From the NCBI RefSeq assembly GCF_024655635.1, contig NZ_JANLGI010000011.1, positions 1 through 64,000 of the forward strand: DNA of 64,000 nucleotides, written 5' to 3'. The position numbers and the translations under genes are program-made. The notes beneath the pieces were generated by a model that was not told where the DNA came from, ran no database searches, and worked only from the letters and a program-made list of their open reading frames with translations. Below are positions 17,145 through 26,286 of this stretch, piece by piece. This stretch comes from Allobosea sp. 47.2.35. GTDB lineage: Bacteria > Pseudomonadota > Alphaproteobacteria > Rhizobiales > Beijerinckiaceae. The first letter of the stretch is position 1. Every line of letters begins with the position of its first letter.

Positions 17145-18208
17145 CCGTTCACCAGCCCCCTGGCGGCCAGCCGCTGCGCAGCATCGACGCGCTTGTCGAG
17201 GCCGGCTTGGCCGCGCCCGCGCGCCGCGACGCCTTGCAGAGGGTGGCGGAGCGCTATGCCGTCTCGGTGACGCCGGCTGTCGCCGGACTGATCGATCCGA
17301 ACGATCCAGCCGATCCGATCGCACGCCAGTTCATTCCCGATGCGGCCGAGCTGACGACGCTGCCGCAGGAGCTGGCCGACCCGATCGGCGACGATGCCCA
17401 TTCCCCGGTCGAGGGCGTTGTCCATCGCTATCCCGACCGCGCCTTGCTCAAGCTCGTTCATGCCTGCCCGGTCTATTGCCGCTTCTGCTTCCGGCGCGAG
17501 ATGGTCGGCCCTGGCGGCGATGCACTGACCGGCGCCAGGCTCGACGCCGCGCTCGCCTATCTCGCCTCCCGGCCAGAGATCTGGGAGGTGATCATGACGG
17601 GTGGCGATCCCTTCATCCTTTCGACTCGCCGCGTCCGCGAGGTCGCGAAGCGCCTGGCCGGCATCCCGCATATCAAGGTCGCGCGCTGGCATACGCGTGT
17701 GCCCGTCGTCGATCCCGGCCGGGTCACGCCGGATTATGCGAAGGCGCTGCGCATTCCCGGCAAGGCGAGCTATATCGCCATCCACGCCAATCATCCGCGC
17801 GAGTTCACTGATGACGCCCGCACGGCGATCGCGACGCTGGCCGATGCCGGCCATGTCCTGCTCAGCCAGTCGGTCCTGCTCAAGGGCGTCAACGCCGATG
17901 TCGAGACGCTTGGTGCCCTGATGCGCACCTTCGTCGAGAACCGCATCAAGCCCTATTACCTGCACCACCCCGATCTCGCGCCCGGCACCTCGCATTTCCG
18001 CCTGACGCTGGAGGAGGGGCAGGCGCTGGTCAAAAGCCTGCGCGGCAACCTTTCCGGCCTGTGCCAGCCGACCTATATCCTCGACATCCCCGGCGGTGCC
18101 GGCAAGATTCCGGTCGGCCCCGCCTTCCTCTCCGGCTGCGAGATGCCGGGCGTGGAGGCGGTCGCCGAAGATCGTCACGGCGGGCAGCACGTCTACCCGC
18201 CCGCCTGA
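17141..18208 (+). CDS. epmB: EF-P beta-lysylation protein EpmB (lysine 2,3-aminomutase-like)
   Basis: Radical SAM, PLP-dependent enzyme that makes (R)-beta-lysine, which EpmA loads on EF-P. The 355 residues show the cluster motif CPVYCRFCF (CxxxCxxC, about 111-119), the TGGDPF motif, and the PLP lysine in SQSVLLKGVN (about 255). It lacks the C-terminal zinc and tetramerisation part of true lysine 2,3-aminomutases (~415 aa), consistent with EpmB. It overlaps epmA by four bases. No EpmC-like hydroxylase is seen here. Confidence 0.95.
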   Translation: MTVHQPPGGQPLRSIDALVEAGLAAPARRDALQRVAERYAVSVTPAVAGLIDPNDPADPIARQFIPDAAELTTLPQELADPIGDDAHSPVEGVVHRYPDRALLKLVHACPVYCRFCFRREMVGPGGDALTGARLDAALAYLASRPEIWEVIMTGGDPFILSTRRVREVAKRLAGIPHIKVARWHTRVPVVDPGRVTPDYAKALRIPGKASYIAIHANHPREFTDDARTAIATLADAGHVLLSQSVLLKGVNADVETLGALMRTFVENRIKPYYLHHPDLAPGTSHFRLTLEEGQALVKSLRGNLSGLCQPTYILDIPGGAGKIPVGPAFLSGCEMPGVEAVAEDRHGGQHVYPPA

Positions 18209-18225
18209 TACCTGAGGATACCGAT

Positions 18226-18888
18226 ATGCAGGACAAGCTGCCGCTCGCGATCGTTTCCGACATCGCCTGCCCCTGGTGCTTCATCGGCCGCGCGCGGCTG
18301 GAGACGGCGCTGGAGCGCTACGGCCTGACCGAGCGCTTCGCCATCACCTGGCTGCCTTATGAATTGAACCCGGAAATGCCCGCCGAGGGCATGGACCGCA
18401 ACGAATATCTCGAAAGCAAGTTCGGCCCCGGCAAGCGCAAGGAGATCGAAGTCCGCCTGTCGGAAGCGGCGCTGGAGAGCGGCGTCACCTTCAACTGGAC
18501 GAAGGTGACGCGCAGCGTCAACACGCGCATGGCTCATATGCTGGTCGCGGCCGCCTCCACCGTGCAGCGCGGCGGCGACATGACGGCCGCCCTGTTCAAG
18601 GCCTATTGGCAGGACGGGCGCGACATCGGCGATATCGAGACGCTGATTCAGATCGCGGTCGAGCAGGGTTTCGACGAGCAGGCTGCCCGCGACGAGCTCG
18701 CCAATGACGAATTGCGCGAGACCGTTGTCGGGCTGGAGGATCACGCCCGCAAGGTCGGCGTCACCGGCGTGCCCTTCTTCATCATCGACAGCAAGCTCGC
18801 GGTGTCCGGTGCGCAGCCGCCGGATGTCTGGGCGCAGGTCTTCCAGCAGGTCTTCGCCGCGCAGGTCCCGCAGGAGCCGGAGTTCTGA
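18226..18888 (+). CDS. DsbA family oxidoreductase, FrnE-like
   Basis: 220 residues without a signal peptide, so cytoplasmic. The thioredoxin-fold motif ACPWCFIGRARLE (CPWC) is at about residue 15, a helical insertion follows, and the cis-Pro loop is GVTGVPFFIID. This is the FrnE/2-hydroxychromene-carboxylate-isomerase-like group, thought to reduce or isomerise disulfides. It follows epmB by 17 bases and may share its transcript. I see no functional link to EF-P beyond position. Confidence 0.88.
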   Translation: MQDKLPLAIVSDIACPWCFIGRARLETALERYGLTERFAITWLPYELNPEMPAEGMDRNEYLESKFGPGKRKEIEVRLSEAALESGVTFNWTKVTRSVNTRMAHMLVAAASTVQRGGDMTAALFKAYWQDGRDIGDIETLIQIAVEQGFDEQAARDELANDELRETVVGLEDHARKVGVTGVPFFIIDSKLAVSGAQPPDVWAQVFQQVFAAQVPQEPEF

Positions 18889-18900
18889 TGCGTCGGGGCG

Positions 18901-19671
18901 TCAGAACGCCCCTTTCAGCAGATGCGCGACGGCCGGCGCGCCGAGCGAGACACCCGACAGGAACAGCAGCAGGAACACGATCTGCCGCATGACGGCCTGC
19001 GAAAGCGGCGGCGGATAGCGCCGCGCCAGATGCGTGCCCAGCATCACCGCCGGAATGGCGAAGAGCCCCGAGAGTGTCGCGGGTGCGGGGATCTGGTCGG
19101 TGGCGATGACCAGCCCCGTGCGGAACAGGGCGTTCAGCGCGAAGACCGTGACCAGCGTTTCCCGGATGACGACGAGCGGCATCGGCTGCCGGTAGAAGTG
19201 GTAGACGAGCGGCGGGCCGGCGGTGGAGAACATCCCGCCCATCAGCCCGGCGATGCTGCCGAAGAAGAGGTAGCTCGGCGCTCCCGATGGCTGCTTCAGC
19301 GGATCGGGCTTCCGCGCCAGTTGCAGGCTTGAGACGATGATCACGAGGCCGAGCGCCAGCTTGAGCAGGTCGGCACGGCTGGCGGCGAGCCATTCCAGCA
19401 GATGGAAGCCGATGAAGAGAAAGGGCCAGCTCGCGATCAGCACCAGCCCGAACTTGCGCCAGTCGACATCGCGCCAGCCCTTGAGCAGCATCTGCGTCGC
19501 GTTGACCAGCGTGAGCACGCTGACGAGCATCGCCGCATCCGGCAGCGAGAGCAGTCCGGTCAGGCCGACGCCGCCCATCGTGATCAGCCCGAAGGCGAAG
19601 CCGGTCAGGGTCTGGACATAGGCCGCCATGCCGGTCAGCAGCAGAAACCCGATCAGGGCAGCCAGGGACAT
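18901..19671 (-). CDS. TauE/SafE family membrane permease
   Basis: 256 residues with seven to eight hydrophobic segments and an internal duplication typical of TauE/SafE (FLLLTGMAAYVQTLTGFAFGLI in the first half, SIAGLMGGMFSTAGPPLVYHFY in the second). Members export sulfite, sulfoacetate or other organic anions. Nothing nearby fixes the substrate; no taurine or sulfonate genes are in the window. It is convergent with the DsbA-like gene and divergent from pyrF, with 179 bases between that hold no further gene. Confidence 0.87.
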   Translation of the reverse strand: MSLAALIGFLLLTGMAAYVQTLTGFAFGLITMGGVGLTGLLSLPDAAMLVSVLTLVNATQMLLKGWRDVDWRKFGLVLIASWPFLFIGFHLLEWLAASRADLLKLALGLVIIVSSLQLARKPDPLKQPSGAPSYLFFGSIAGLMGGMFSTAGPPLVYHFYRQPMPLVVIRETLVTVFALNALFRTGLVIATDQIPAPATLSGLFAIPAVMLGTHLARRYPPPLSQAVMRQIVFLLLFLSGVSLGAPAVAHLLKGAF

Positions 19672-19850
19672 GCTCGGGGTCTCCGGAACAACGGAGCGTG
19701 ACGCCTAGAGGATTGGCCTGAAAGCGGGAACAGTTTTGTTGGCAAGGCATCGATGCGCAGAAGGATGTTCTACGCATTCAGGCAGTGGCGCTGGCGCTTG
19801 CATCCGCTCTCGAATCGTGCGCCTTCCCTCGAAACTCAGGGAGCCGGTTG

Positions 19851-20558
19851 ATGAACCAGAAGATCAACGACGTCCGCGACCGCCTGATCGTCGCCCTCGA
19901 TGTGCCGACCGTGTGGGATGCCTATCGCCTCGTCTCGACGCTGGGCGACGGTGTCTCCTTCTACAAGATCGGCTATCGCCTCGCCTTCGCCGGCGGGCTC
20001 GACCTCGCCCGCCAGCTGGTCGCCGAAGGCAAGAAAGTCTTCCTCGATCTCAAGCTGCACGACATCGGCAACACCGTGACCGAGGGTGTGGATTCGCTCA
20101 CCAAGCTGGGCGTCACCTTCCTCACGGTCCATGCCTATCCGCAGACCATGCGCGGCGCGGTCGAAGGGCGCGGTGATGCCGCCCTCAAGCTGCTCGCGGT
20201 CACCGCGCTGACCTCCTATGACGACGGCGACCTGCGCGATGCCGGCTATGGGCTCGCCGTGCGCGATCTCGTGCGCCTGCGCGCCGAGCAGGCCCGCACG
20301 GCTGGCATCGACGGCATCGTCTGCTCGGCCGCCGAGGCCGAGATCGTGCGCGAGGTCATTGGCAAGGACATGGTCATCGTGACGCCGGGCATCCGTCCCT
20401 CCGGCAGCGCGGCGGGGGACCAGAAGCGCACGCTCACTCCGGCCGAGGCGATCCGCATCGGCGCCGACCATCTGGTCGTCGGGCGTCCCATCATCCGCGC
20501 GGCAGACCCGCGTGCGGCGGCGGGCGCGGTCATGGACGAGATCGTCGCGGCTTCGTAA
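19851..20558 (+). CDS. pyrF: Orotidine-5'-phosphate decarboxylase
   Basis: Last step of UMP synthesis, decarboxylating OMP. The 235 residues form a TIM barrel with the catalytic Lys-Asp-Lys-Asp array in [12 protein letters not shown] (about 63-74), the substrate Lys in FYKIGYRL, and the phosphate loop TPGIRPSG plus VVGRPI. The start at 19851 follows AGGGAG at 8-13 bases. pyrD, an earlier step of the same pathway, lies separately at 58603. A palindromic repeat follows the stop. Confidence 0.96.
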   Translation: MNQKINDVRDRLIVALDVPTVWDAYRLVSTLGDGVSFYKIGYRLAFAGGLDLARQLVAEGKKVFLDLKLHDIGNTVTEGVDSLTKLGVTFLTVHAYPQTMRGAVEGRGDAALKLLAVTALTSYDDGDLRDAGYGLAVRDLVRLRAEQARTAGIDGIVCSAAEAEIVREVIGKDMVIVTPGIRPSGSAAGDQKRTLTPAEAIRIGADHLVVGRPIIRAADPRAAAGAVMDEIVAAS

Positions 20559-20575
20559 GCTCCGGGGGCATCGGA

Positions 20576-20600
20576 CCGAAAAGTGGCGTCCACTTTTCGG
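20576..20600. repeat. Perfect 11-bp palindrome after pyrF
   Basis: CCGAAAAGTGG and CCACTTTTCGG flank CGT. Outer bases TCGGA (20571-20575) and TCCGA (20606-20610) extend the stem past a 5-base bulge. The GAAAAGTGG core recalls the repeat at 15951. It may act as a terminator-like hairpin for pyrF, but there is no T-run. Confidence 0.6.
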
Positions 20601-20661
20601 ATCAATCCGATGACCGAACAAAAGAATAGCCTCAGACCCGATTCAGCGAACGGATTGCACC

Positions 20662-20949
20662 ATGCCCAAGGGATATGTCATCGGCCGCGCCAAGGTCTCC
20701 GACGCGACCAAATGGGCGAGCTATGCCGCCAAGGCCTCCGAGGTCATCAAGCAGTATGGCGGCGTGCCGGTCGTGCGCGGTGGCCAGATGACGGTCGGAG
20801 AAGGCGAGGGTCGCGCCCGCAACGTCATCCTCGAGTTCAAGGATTTCGAGACGGCCCGCGCCTATCTCTTCTCCCCGGAATATGCGGAGGCGCGCAAGCT
20901 GCGCGAAGGCGCCGGCGAGATCGATCTCGTCGCGGTCGAAGGCGTCTGA
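20662..20949 (+). CDS. DUF1330 family protein, first copy
   Basis: 95 residues with the ferredoxin-like DUF1330 pattern: MPKGYVIGRAKVSD, KYGG-type turn QYGGVPVVRGG, then NVILEFKDFETARAYLFSPEYAEARKLRE. Small cytoplasmic protein of unknown biochemical role. It is followed two bases later by a diverged second copy, so this is a tandem duplication in one transcript. Confidence 0.88.
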   Translation: MPKGYVIGRAKVSDATKWASYAAKASEVIKQYGGVPVVRGGQMTVGEGEGRARNVILEFKDFETARAYLFSPEYAEARKLREGAGEIDLVAVEGV

Positions 20950-20951
20950 TC

Positions 20952-21260
20952 GTGGCCAAAGGCTACTGGATCGCGCGCGTCGACGTCGAGAACGCCGAGG
21001 CCTACGCCAAGTACCGTTCGCTCAATGCCGTTGCCTTCGCCAAATACGGGGCGAAGTTCCTGGTCCGCGGCGGCGAGTACAAGCTCGCCCGCGGCGAGGG
21101 GCGCAAGCACAATGTCGTCATCGAGTTCAAGGACGAGGAGACGGCCCGCGCCTGCTACGCCTCGCCGGAATATCAGGAGGCGGTGAAGCATCTCAGCGCC
21201 GCTGGCCAGTCCGATCTGGTCATCATCGGCGGCTATGACGGCCCGCAGCCCGGCGAATAA
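20952..21260 (+). CDS. DUF1330 family protein, second copy
   Basis: 102 residues from a GTG start placed two bases after the first copy's stop. It keeps the same landmarks (AKGYWIARV, KYGAKFLVRGGEY, NVVIEFKDEETARACYASPEYQEAVKHL) but is clearly diverged, so the duplication is not recent. Function unknown. The 156 bases before the next, convergent gene contain a small inverted repeat CGTCAT-TTGG-ATGACG (21285-21300) that could be a weak terminator, and nothing else I can name. Confidence 0.85.
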   Translation: MAKGYWIARVDVENAEAYAKYRSLNAVAFAKYGAKFLVRGGEYKLARGEGRKHNVVIEFKDEETARACYASPEYQEAVKHLSAAGQSDLVIIGGYDGPQPGE

Positions 21261-21416
21261 GCCTGCCAGGGCTAAGGTCTTATCCGTCATTTGGATGACG
21301 AAAGGCGTACGCGAGTTCCCTTAACCTCTCCTCCGTGGCCTGACGGAGGGGATACCGGGCAGGCGAGCCGGGCAAGGCTCGCGAATGCGTCCCGATCCAG
21401 CCCCGATGTCGATGTC

Positions 21417-22553
21417 TCAGCGTGGGCGCAGGGGGAGCGCCGCGCTGCGCAGCAGTGAAACGAGCTGACTTTGCTGGCGCGTGTTCGTCTTCTGGAAGAT
21501 GCGCGCCAGATGCGTGCGTGCGGTCGATATCCGGACGCCCTGGGCTTCGGCCGCTTCCGTCAGGGATGATCCGCTTGCGAGCGCTGAGGCGAACTTCGCT
21601 TCCGCGTCTGTGAGATCGAAGAGCTGGCGCGCGCACGCCACGAGATTGGTCGCCGTTTCAAGCCGCCGCAGCGCGATCAGCACCTTGCCGGCCACATGTG
21701 CCTGCGGGGAGGGAGGCGCTGGCATGGCGCAGGCTGAAAGCGAATGAGAGCCGTCCTCGCCATGCAGGATCATGCTGGCCTGTGTGGGGGCCAGAGGGTC
21801 CTGCGCGCTGCGCAGCGCGCCCTCGACCAGCAATCGGAGCTGGCGCTGGTCGGCCGGCTGGCGCGCGAAGAGCCGCCCCTGCCGCAGCCCGACCACGCTA
21901 TCCGGATCGGACAGGATCTCGTCGGCGCCCTCATTGGCATAGGCGATCCGCATGTCCTGATCGAGAATGGCGATGCCCATGGCGACGCGGTCGAGCGCGC
22001 TGCGCGCCTCGTCGCGCTGGATCGTCACCCGGCCGATATGGCGGCGCAGTTCCACGACACGCCGGAGCACCGGATAGAGCTTTTCGAGCAGGGCAGCCTC
22101 TTCGGCGTCGAAGCTCTCCTGCTGCCGGCCGCGCTGGACGTCGAAGAACCAGAAGGCCTCCCCGGTCTTGGCGAGGCGGCAGGCCATGCCGCCATACATG
22201 TCCTGCGGGCGCATCCATTCCTGCCAGACGCGGGTGCTGCGCAGGGCTTCCTCGCCGAACACCTCGTTGTCACGGTAGATCACGCCGAGAGGGATGTCGC
22301 GCAGCGCGTCGCCCATCTCGATGAAGTCGGAGGCGAGGTCGCCGAAGCAGCGCTCCTGCAACGCGGCATCGGGATTGGTCGCATAGGACGCCCAGTCCTC
22401 CGGGCTCGGCCCGAAGCCGGCGAAGCAGGCCTTCGAGCCGTTGAACAACAGCCGCATCGCTTCGGCGGCAGCCTGCATCTGTTCTTCGTCCATCGCACCG
22501 GCCAGCAACTGGTCGATCGCGGACATGACGGTATCGACATCGAGGCGCGGCAT
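21417..22553 (-). CDS. LuxR-type regulator with PAS-like sensor region
   Basis: 378 residues. A helical N terminus (about 1-160) precedes a PAS-like segment around LDRVAMGIAILDQDMRIAYANEGADEIL, and a C-terminal LuxR/GerE HTH follows (LFDLTDAEAKFASALASG, EAAEAQGVRISTARTHLARIFQKT). No phospho-acceptor domain or autoinducer-binding domain is evident. The ligand is unknown. I prefer the start MPRLDVDTVM at 22553 (GGGA seven bases upstream) to a Met 90 bases further up. The adjacent kinase gene is on the same strand 120 bases upstream. Confidence 0.8.
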   Translation of the reverse strand: MPRLDVDTVMSAIDQLLAGAMDEEQMQAAAEAMRLLFNGSKACFAGFGPSPEDWASYATNPDAALQERCFGDLASDFIEMGDALRDIPLGVIYRDNEVFGEEALRSTRVWQEWMRPQDMYGGMACRLAKTGEAFWFFDVQRGRQQESFDAEEAALLEKLYPVLRRVVELRRHIGRVTIQRDEARSALDRVAMGIAILDQDMRIAYANEGADEILSDPDSVVGLRQGRLFARQPADQRQLRLLVEGALRSAQDPLAPTQASMILHGEDGSHSLSACAMPAPPSPQAHVAGKVLIALRRLETATNLVACARQLFDLTDAEAKFASALASGSSLTEAAEAQGVRISTARTHLARIFQKTNTRQQSQLVSLLRSAALPLRPR

Positions 22554-22673
22554 GAGAAGTCCCGGCTGGCCACGGAAGGCGCACGCGCGGTGCACCTCGC
22601 AGAAGCTAGCAGCATGGGTCGCTCGGGAAAAGTCCAAAAACAATCCAAAGTTTTTTATCGATTGAAGACTGCT

Positions 22674-23615
22674 TTATTCGCCGCTTACGGCTTCGATGGC
22701 AGCGAGCGTCGGGAGCGCGTCGAAGACGCCATTTCGGGTGGTGGTCAGCGCCCCGGCGATCGCGGCATCGCGCAGAGCGCCGGGCAGGGAGCGTCCCGTT
22801 GCCAGCCGGACGCCGAGCGTTGCGGCGAAGGCATCGCCGGCTCCGAGCGAATCCACGGTCTCGACGGCGAAGCCGTTCTGCTCAATGACCTGACCGTGCG
22901 CTGTAACGGCGATCGCTCCGGCTGCGCCCCGCGTCATGACGATGAGCTCCGGCCCCCATGTCATCACCCTCGGCGCCAACTCCGCTGCGAAATGCTGCGG
23001 CTCCGTCGCTCCATCTGGCTCCAGACCGAGCGAGAGCGCGAGGTTGCCGGCCTCGGTCTCGTTGACGATCAGGATCGAGGTCAGCGCCAGCATCGCCTCC
23101 GGGATGAGCCGGAAGGGCGAGGGGTTGAGCAGGGTCGGGACGCTGGCCTGTCGGGCCAGGGCGAAAGCCGCCTCGATCGGCGCGTCGCCGATCTCGAACT
23201 GGGCCGTCACCAGCGCCGCCTCGGTGATGGCCGGCGCCCGCTGCCAGACATGCTCTGCCGAGAGAGCGAGATTGGCGCCGGATGCGATGGCGACGCAGGT
23301 TTCTCCGCTCGCATCGGTGAAGCCGATGCCGCTTCCGGTACTGCCCTTGAGCCGGATCAGCATGGATGGCGGCAGGCCGGCCCGTTCGAGCGCCGGCGGG
23401 GCGAAGGCGGCTGCGAGGTCGTCACCCACAGCAAGGAGGCCCTCCACGTTGGCGCCGAGACGCCGCGCCATGATCGCCTGGTTCAGCCCCTTGCCGCCGG
23501 GTTCGATGGTCACCGTCTCGGCGGCGAGCGCTTCTCCCGGGCGCGGAAAGCGGGCGACCTTCGCCGAACAGGCGACGACGAAGCTTCCGAGCACAAAGAC
23601 GGGTTTGCCGGTCAC
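22674..23615 (-). CDS. PfkB family carbohydrate kinase, ribokinase-like
   Basis: 313 residues with the ribokinase signatures: GGKGLNQAIMARRLGA near the N terminus and the catalytic DSLGAGDAFAATLG motif near the C terminus. It phosphorylates a sugar or nucleoside that cannot be specified. The GTG at 23615 is chosen because GGAG stands six bases upstream and homologues begin near KPVFVLGSF; a longer GTG start at 23648 is weaker. It is divergent from a GntR/UTRA regulator with about 60 bases between, so that regulator probably controls it. No sugar transporter is adjacent. Confidence 0.87.
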   Translation of the reverse strand: MTGKPVFVLGSFVVACSAKVARFPRPGEALAAETVTIEPGGKGLNQAIMARRLGANVEGLLAVGDDLAAAFAPPALERAGLPPSMLIRLKGSTGSGIGFTDASGETCVAIASGANLALSAEHVWQRAPAITEAALVTAQFEIGDAPIEAAFALARQASVPTLLNPSPFRLIPEAMLALTSILIVNETEAGNLALSLGLEPDGATEPQHFAAELAPRVMTWGPELIVMTRGAAGAIAVTAHGQVIEQNGFAVETVDSLGAGDAFAATLGVRLATGRSLPGALRDAAIAGALTTTRNGVFDALPTLAAIEAVSGE

Positions 23616-23676
23616 GGCAGTCTCCGGGAATTTGATTTTGCCATTCACGAACTGCTACGCGGGTTGTGACACGCAC

Positions 23677-24459
23677 ATGCAAACCACGACAGTGCCTAAA
23701 CCGCTTCTCCCAAAGCCGCCCTTCCAGGACCTGCTGGAGCTGCGCAGCGATACCGCCAAGCCGCTCTATCAGCAGCTCGAAGACCAGCTGTCTCAATTGA
23801 TCGGCGACGGCACTCTGCCGGCGGGCACGACGCTGCCGGCCGAGCGTCAGCTTGCCGAGCGCCTCAGCATCAGCCGCGCCACCGTTCAGCGGTCCTACAA
23901 CGCCTTGCGCGAGCGAAAGTTGCTGAGCGCGCAGGGGCGCCTCGGCTCGATCGTCCAGGGTACGGGGCCGCGCCTGCATTCCGGCATGGATCGGCTCAAG
24001 GGCTTCACCGAGGAGATGAAGGAGCTCGGCCGGGTGCCTTCGTCACGGATCGTCGAGCGATCCGTGGTGAATGACCGCTCGATCGCCTCGATTTTCGGCC
24101 GCTCCTCGCATGCGCGCTTCCTCAAGCTGGTCCGCATCCGTTCGGGTGACGATATCCCGATGTCGCGCGAGGTCGCCTGGTACAATCTGGAGCGCGCCCC
24201 CGATCTGGCCGAGAGCGATCTCTCGGGCTCGGTCTATGCCCGTCTCGCGGCGCTCGGCCTGCCGCTGATGCGTTGCGACCAGACCATCGAGGCGGCGGCG
24301 CCCACCGTCGATGAATGCGCGATCTTCGGCTTCGCGGTTCCCGTGCCGTGCCTGCTGATCAAGCGACGCAGCTACGGCGCCGACGGCGACATGCTCGAAT
24401 ATGTCGAGGGCCTGTTCCGCGGCGATACCTATACCTACAAGCTGACGCTGACCGCCTGA
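23677..24459 (+). CDS. GntR/HutC family regulator with UTRA domain
   Basis: 260 residues. The N-terminal GntR winged helix spans about 25-95 (PLYQQLEDQLSQLI, LPAERQLAERLSISRATVQRSYNALRERKLL), followed by a UTRA effector domain (RFLKLVRIRSGDDIPMSREVAWYN to EYVEGLFRGDTYTY). UTRA domains bind small ligands such as sugar phosphates. It is divergent from the PfkB kinase and probably represses it until substrate or product appears. No perfect palindrome is visible in the short gap. Confidence 0.9.
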   Translation: MQTTTVPKPLLPKPPFQDLLELRSDTAKPLYQQLEDQLSQLIGDGTLPAGTTLPAERQLAERLSISRATVQRSYNALRERKLLSAQGRLGSIVQGTGPRLHSGMDRLKGFTEEMKELGRVPSSRIVERSVVNDRSIASIFGRSSHARFLKLVRIRSGDDIPMSREVAWYNLERAPDLAESDLSGSVYARLAALGLPLMRCDQTIEAAAPTVDECAIFGFAVPVPCLLIKRRSYGADGDMLEYVEGLFRGDTYTYKLTLTA

Positions 24460-24633
24460 CATCCTGCGGTAGGGGCAGCCGCTTCGGGCTTCCATTTTTA
24501 ATATCCAATAACAGTCCAAAGCCCGAGGGCCTTGAACCTCGCCGCGATCTGCCGCGACCAAGAGGAACGGAGCCGTATCCGGCAAGTCTCGGGTGACCCG
24601 GGCAAGGTGGCGCGGCGGTCCGTGGATTGCAGG

Positions 24634-25254
24634 ATGGATATTGCAATGTCGCTTCATGTCTCGATTGTCGGCAGGACGAGCTACACCCCGTTTCCGCCAC
24701 GCCATGACATAGCTTCCGATGCCTTCGGGAAGGCTTCCAGGCCGGTTTTCGTCATCGATGCCGAATTGAACCAGCGCTTCGGCAACCGCGGTGCGGAAGC
24801 TCTCGCCCGCGACGGGCTCGGCGGCCTCGACCGCTTCACGGCCAGCGACAAGGATTTCATGGCGCGATTGCAGGTCTGGCTGAAGCGTTGCCGCTCCGGC
24901 AGTGCCGCCGGCGAGACGCGGCTGCCGCTGGTGCTGCGTAACGGCCGCCAGATCGCCGTCGATGCCGTCCATCTGGCGAGCATCGAACTGTTCGTGCTGA
25001 CGGTGGACGACCCCGAGAGCGCGATCGACCGCAACATCGCCCGGGTCAGCGAGGCCTGCGGCCTGACCCCGACCGAGGAGCGCATGCTCGCCCTGATGGT
25101 CGAGGGGCTCGACACGATCATCGCCGCCAAGCGGCTTGGCATCGCGCCGACCACGGCCCGGACCCATCTCCAGCGCCTCTTCGCCAAGACTGGCACCGCC
25201 CGGCAGAGCGAGCTCGTCCGCTTCGTCGCGACCTATGTCGAGGAACTCCGCTGA
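24634..25254 (+). CDS. LuxR-type helix-turn-helix regulator with short sensor domain
   Basis: About 206 residues. The first ~110 residues resemble a minimal PAS-like fold (SRPVFVIDAELNQRFGNRGAEALARDG, PLVLRNGRQIAVDAVHLA), followed by a LuxR/GerE HTH (CGLTPTEERMLALMVEGL, AAKRLGIAPTTARTHLQRLFAKTG). The HTH is close in layout to that of the regulator at 21417, suggesting paralogues. The start could also be the Met at 24646. The 174 bases upstream hold no gene. Target genes are unknown; the next gene downstream is DUF4239. Confidence 0.75.
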   Translation: MDIAMSLHVSIVGRTSYTPFPPRHDIASDAFGKASRPVFVIDAELNQRFGNRGAEALARDGLGGLDRFTASDKDFMARLQVWLKRCRSGSAAGETRLPLVLRNGRQIAVDAVHLASIELFVLTVDDPESAIDRNIARVSEACGLTPTEERMLALMVEGLDTIIAAKRLGIAPTTARTHLQRLFAKTGTARQSELVRFVATYVEELR

Positions 25255-25367
25255 GGGCGTGGCAGGCGGCGGCTCATCGCCGTCGGAGATGTTGACAGGG
25301 CTCGCGATCGCACGCCCATCTGGGTCAGGATGCATAAGAACCGCGTCCGCCCGAAGCGACCGCGACC

Positions 25368-26162
25368 ATGACCGAAACGCTGGCAGCCTTCATCTTCTGC
25401 GCATTGCTGAGCGGCAGTGCCATCTTTGGCATCAAGCTGCGCGGCTGGCTGTCCGAGGAGCATCTGTCCGAGCGCACCCTGGAGGCCATCCGGCTGGTGA
25501 CGAGCCTGCTCGTCACCTTTGCCGCTCTGGTGCTCAGCCTGCAGCTCTCCAACGTCAAGGGCGCGTTCGACCAGGCCTATCGCGACCGCAATGCCGACGC
25601 GGCCGGGCTCGCGCAGCTCGACGAATGCCTGCGCGCCTACGGGGCAGGGGCTGAACCGATCCGTCTCGACCTGCGCAGCTACACGGCAGGCGTCATCGCC
25701 AGCACCTGGCCGCTGGAGCCGAAGCAAGAAGGCGTCTCCTATCCTGATACGACGGGCATGGCCCGCGAAGGTGCCGATCCCTCGCTCGGCGCCCTGATCG
25801 CGCGCATCGGCCGGGCGATTAACGCGCTGGCTCCAGCCGACGCGCTCCATGCCAATGTCGCGGCGGAGTGCCGCGCGACCTATCAGCGGCTGCAGCAGCG
25901 GCGCTGGGCCGTGGTCGAGGACGTGCGCGGCCCTGTCTCGCCGCTGTTCACGAGCATTATGACCTTCTGGCTGATGCTGGTCTTCCTGAGCTTCGGCCTG
26001 CAGATACCCCGCAAGCGTCTCGCCGCGATCGTGCTCGCGATCGGCATCGTCTCGATCTCGACGGTGATGTTCGTCATCACGGATCTCGAGACGCATTATG
26101 GCGGCCTGTTCGGCATTTCCAGCGCCTCGATGCGGGACGTGCTGGCGGGCATGGCTCGCTAG
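25368..26162 (+). CDS. DUF4239 (bestrophin-like) membrane protein
   Basis: 264 residues with two N-terminal hydrophobic segments (FIFCALLSGSAIFGIKL; LVTSLLVTFAALVLSLQL), a soluble helical middle, and two C-terminal transmembrane segments (IMTFWLMLVFLSFGLQIP; AAIVLAIGIVSISTVMFVI). The pattern and the LVLSLQL...KGAFD stretch match DUF4239, which is distantly related to bestrophin channels. Transport activity has not been shown for the family as far as I know. It stands alone between a regulator and an ABC operon. Confidence 0.8.
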   Translation: MTETLAAFIFCALLSGSAIFGIKLRGWLSEEHLSERTLEAIRLVTSLLVTFAALVLSLQLSNVKGAFDQAYRDRNADAAGLAQLDECLRAYGAGAEPIRLDLRSYTAGVIASTWPLEPKQEGVSYPDTTGMAREGADPSLGALIARIGRAINALAPADALHANVAAECRATYQRLQQRRWAVVEDVRGPVSPLFTSIMTFWLMLVFLSFGLQIPRKRLAAIVLAIGIVSISTVMFVITDLETHYGGLFGISSASMRDVLAGMAR

Positions 26163-26286
26163 GGCGCGAGATCAGTTGGCGCGGCGCTTGCCAAGAGACA
26201 CGGGATCGGGTGCGATGGCGCCGGTCCGGTCCTATGAGGCCCGATTCAAACGATACGATCTCGGTACGAGGCAGGGGAACGAGCAG

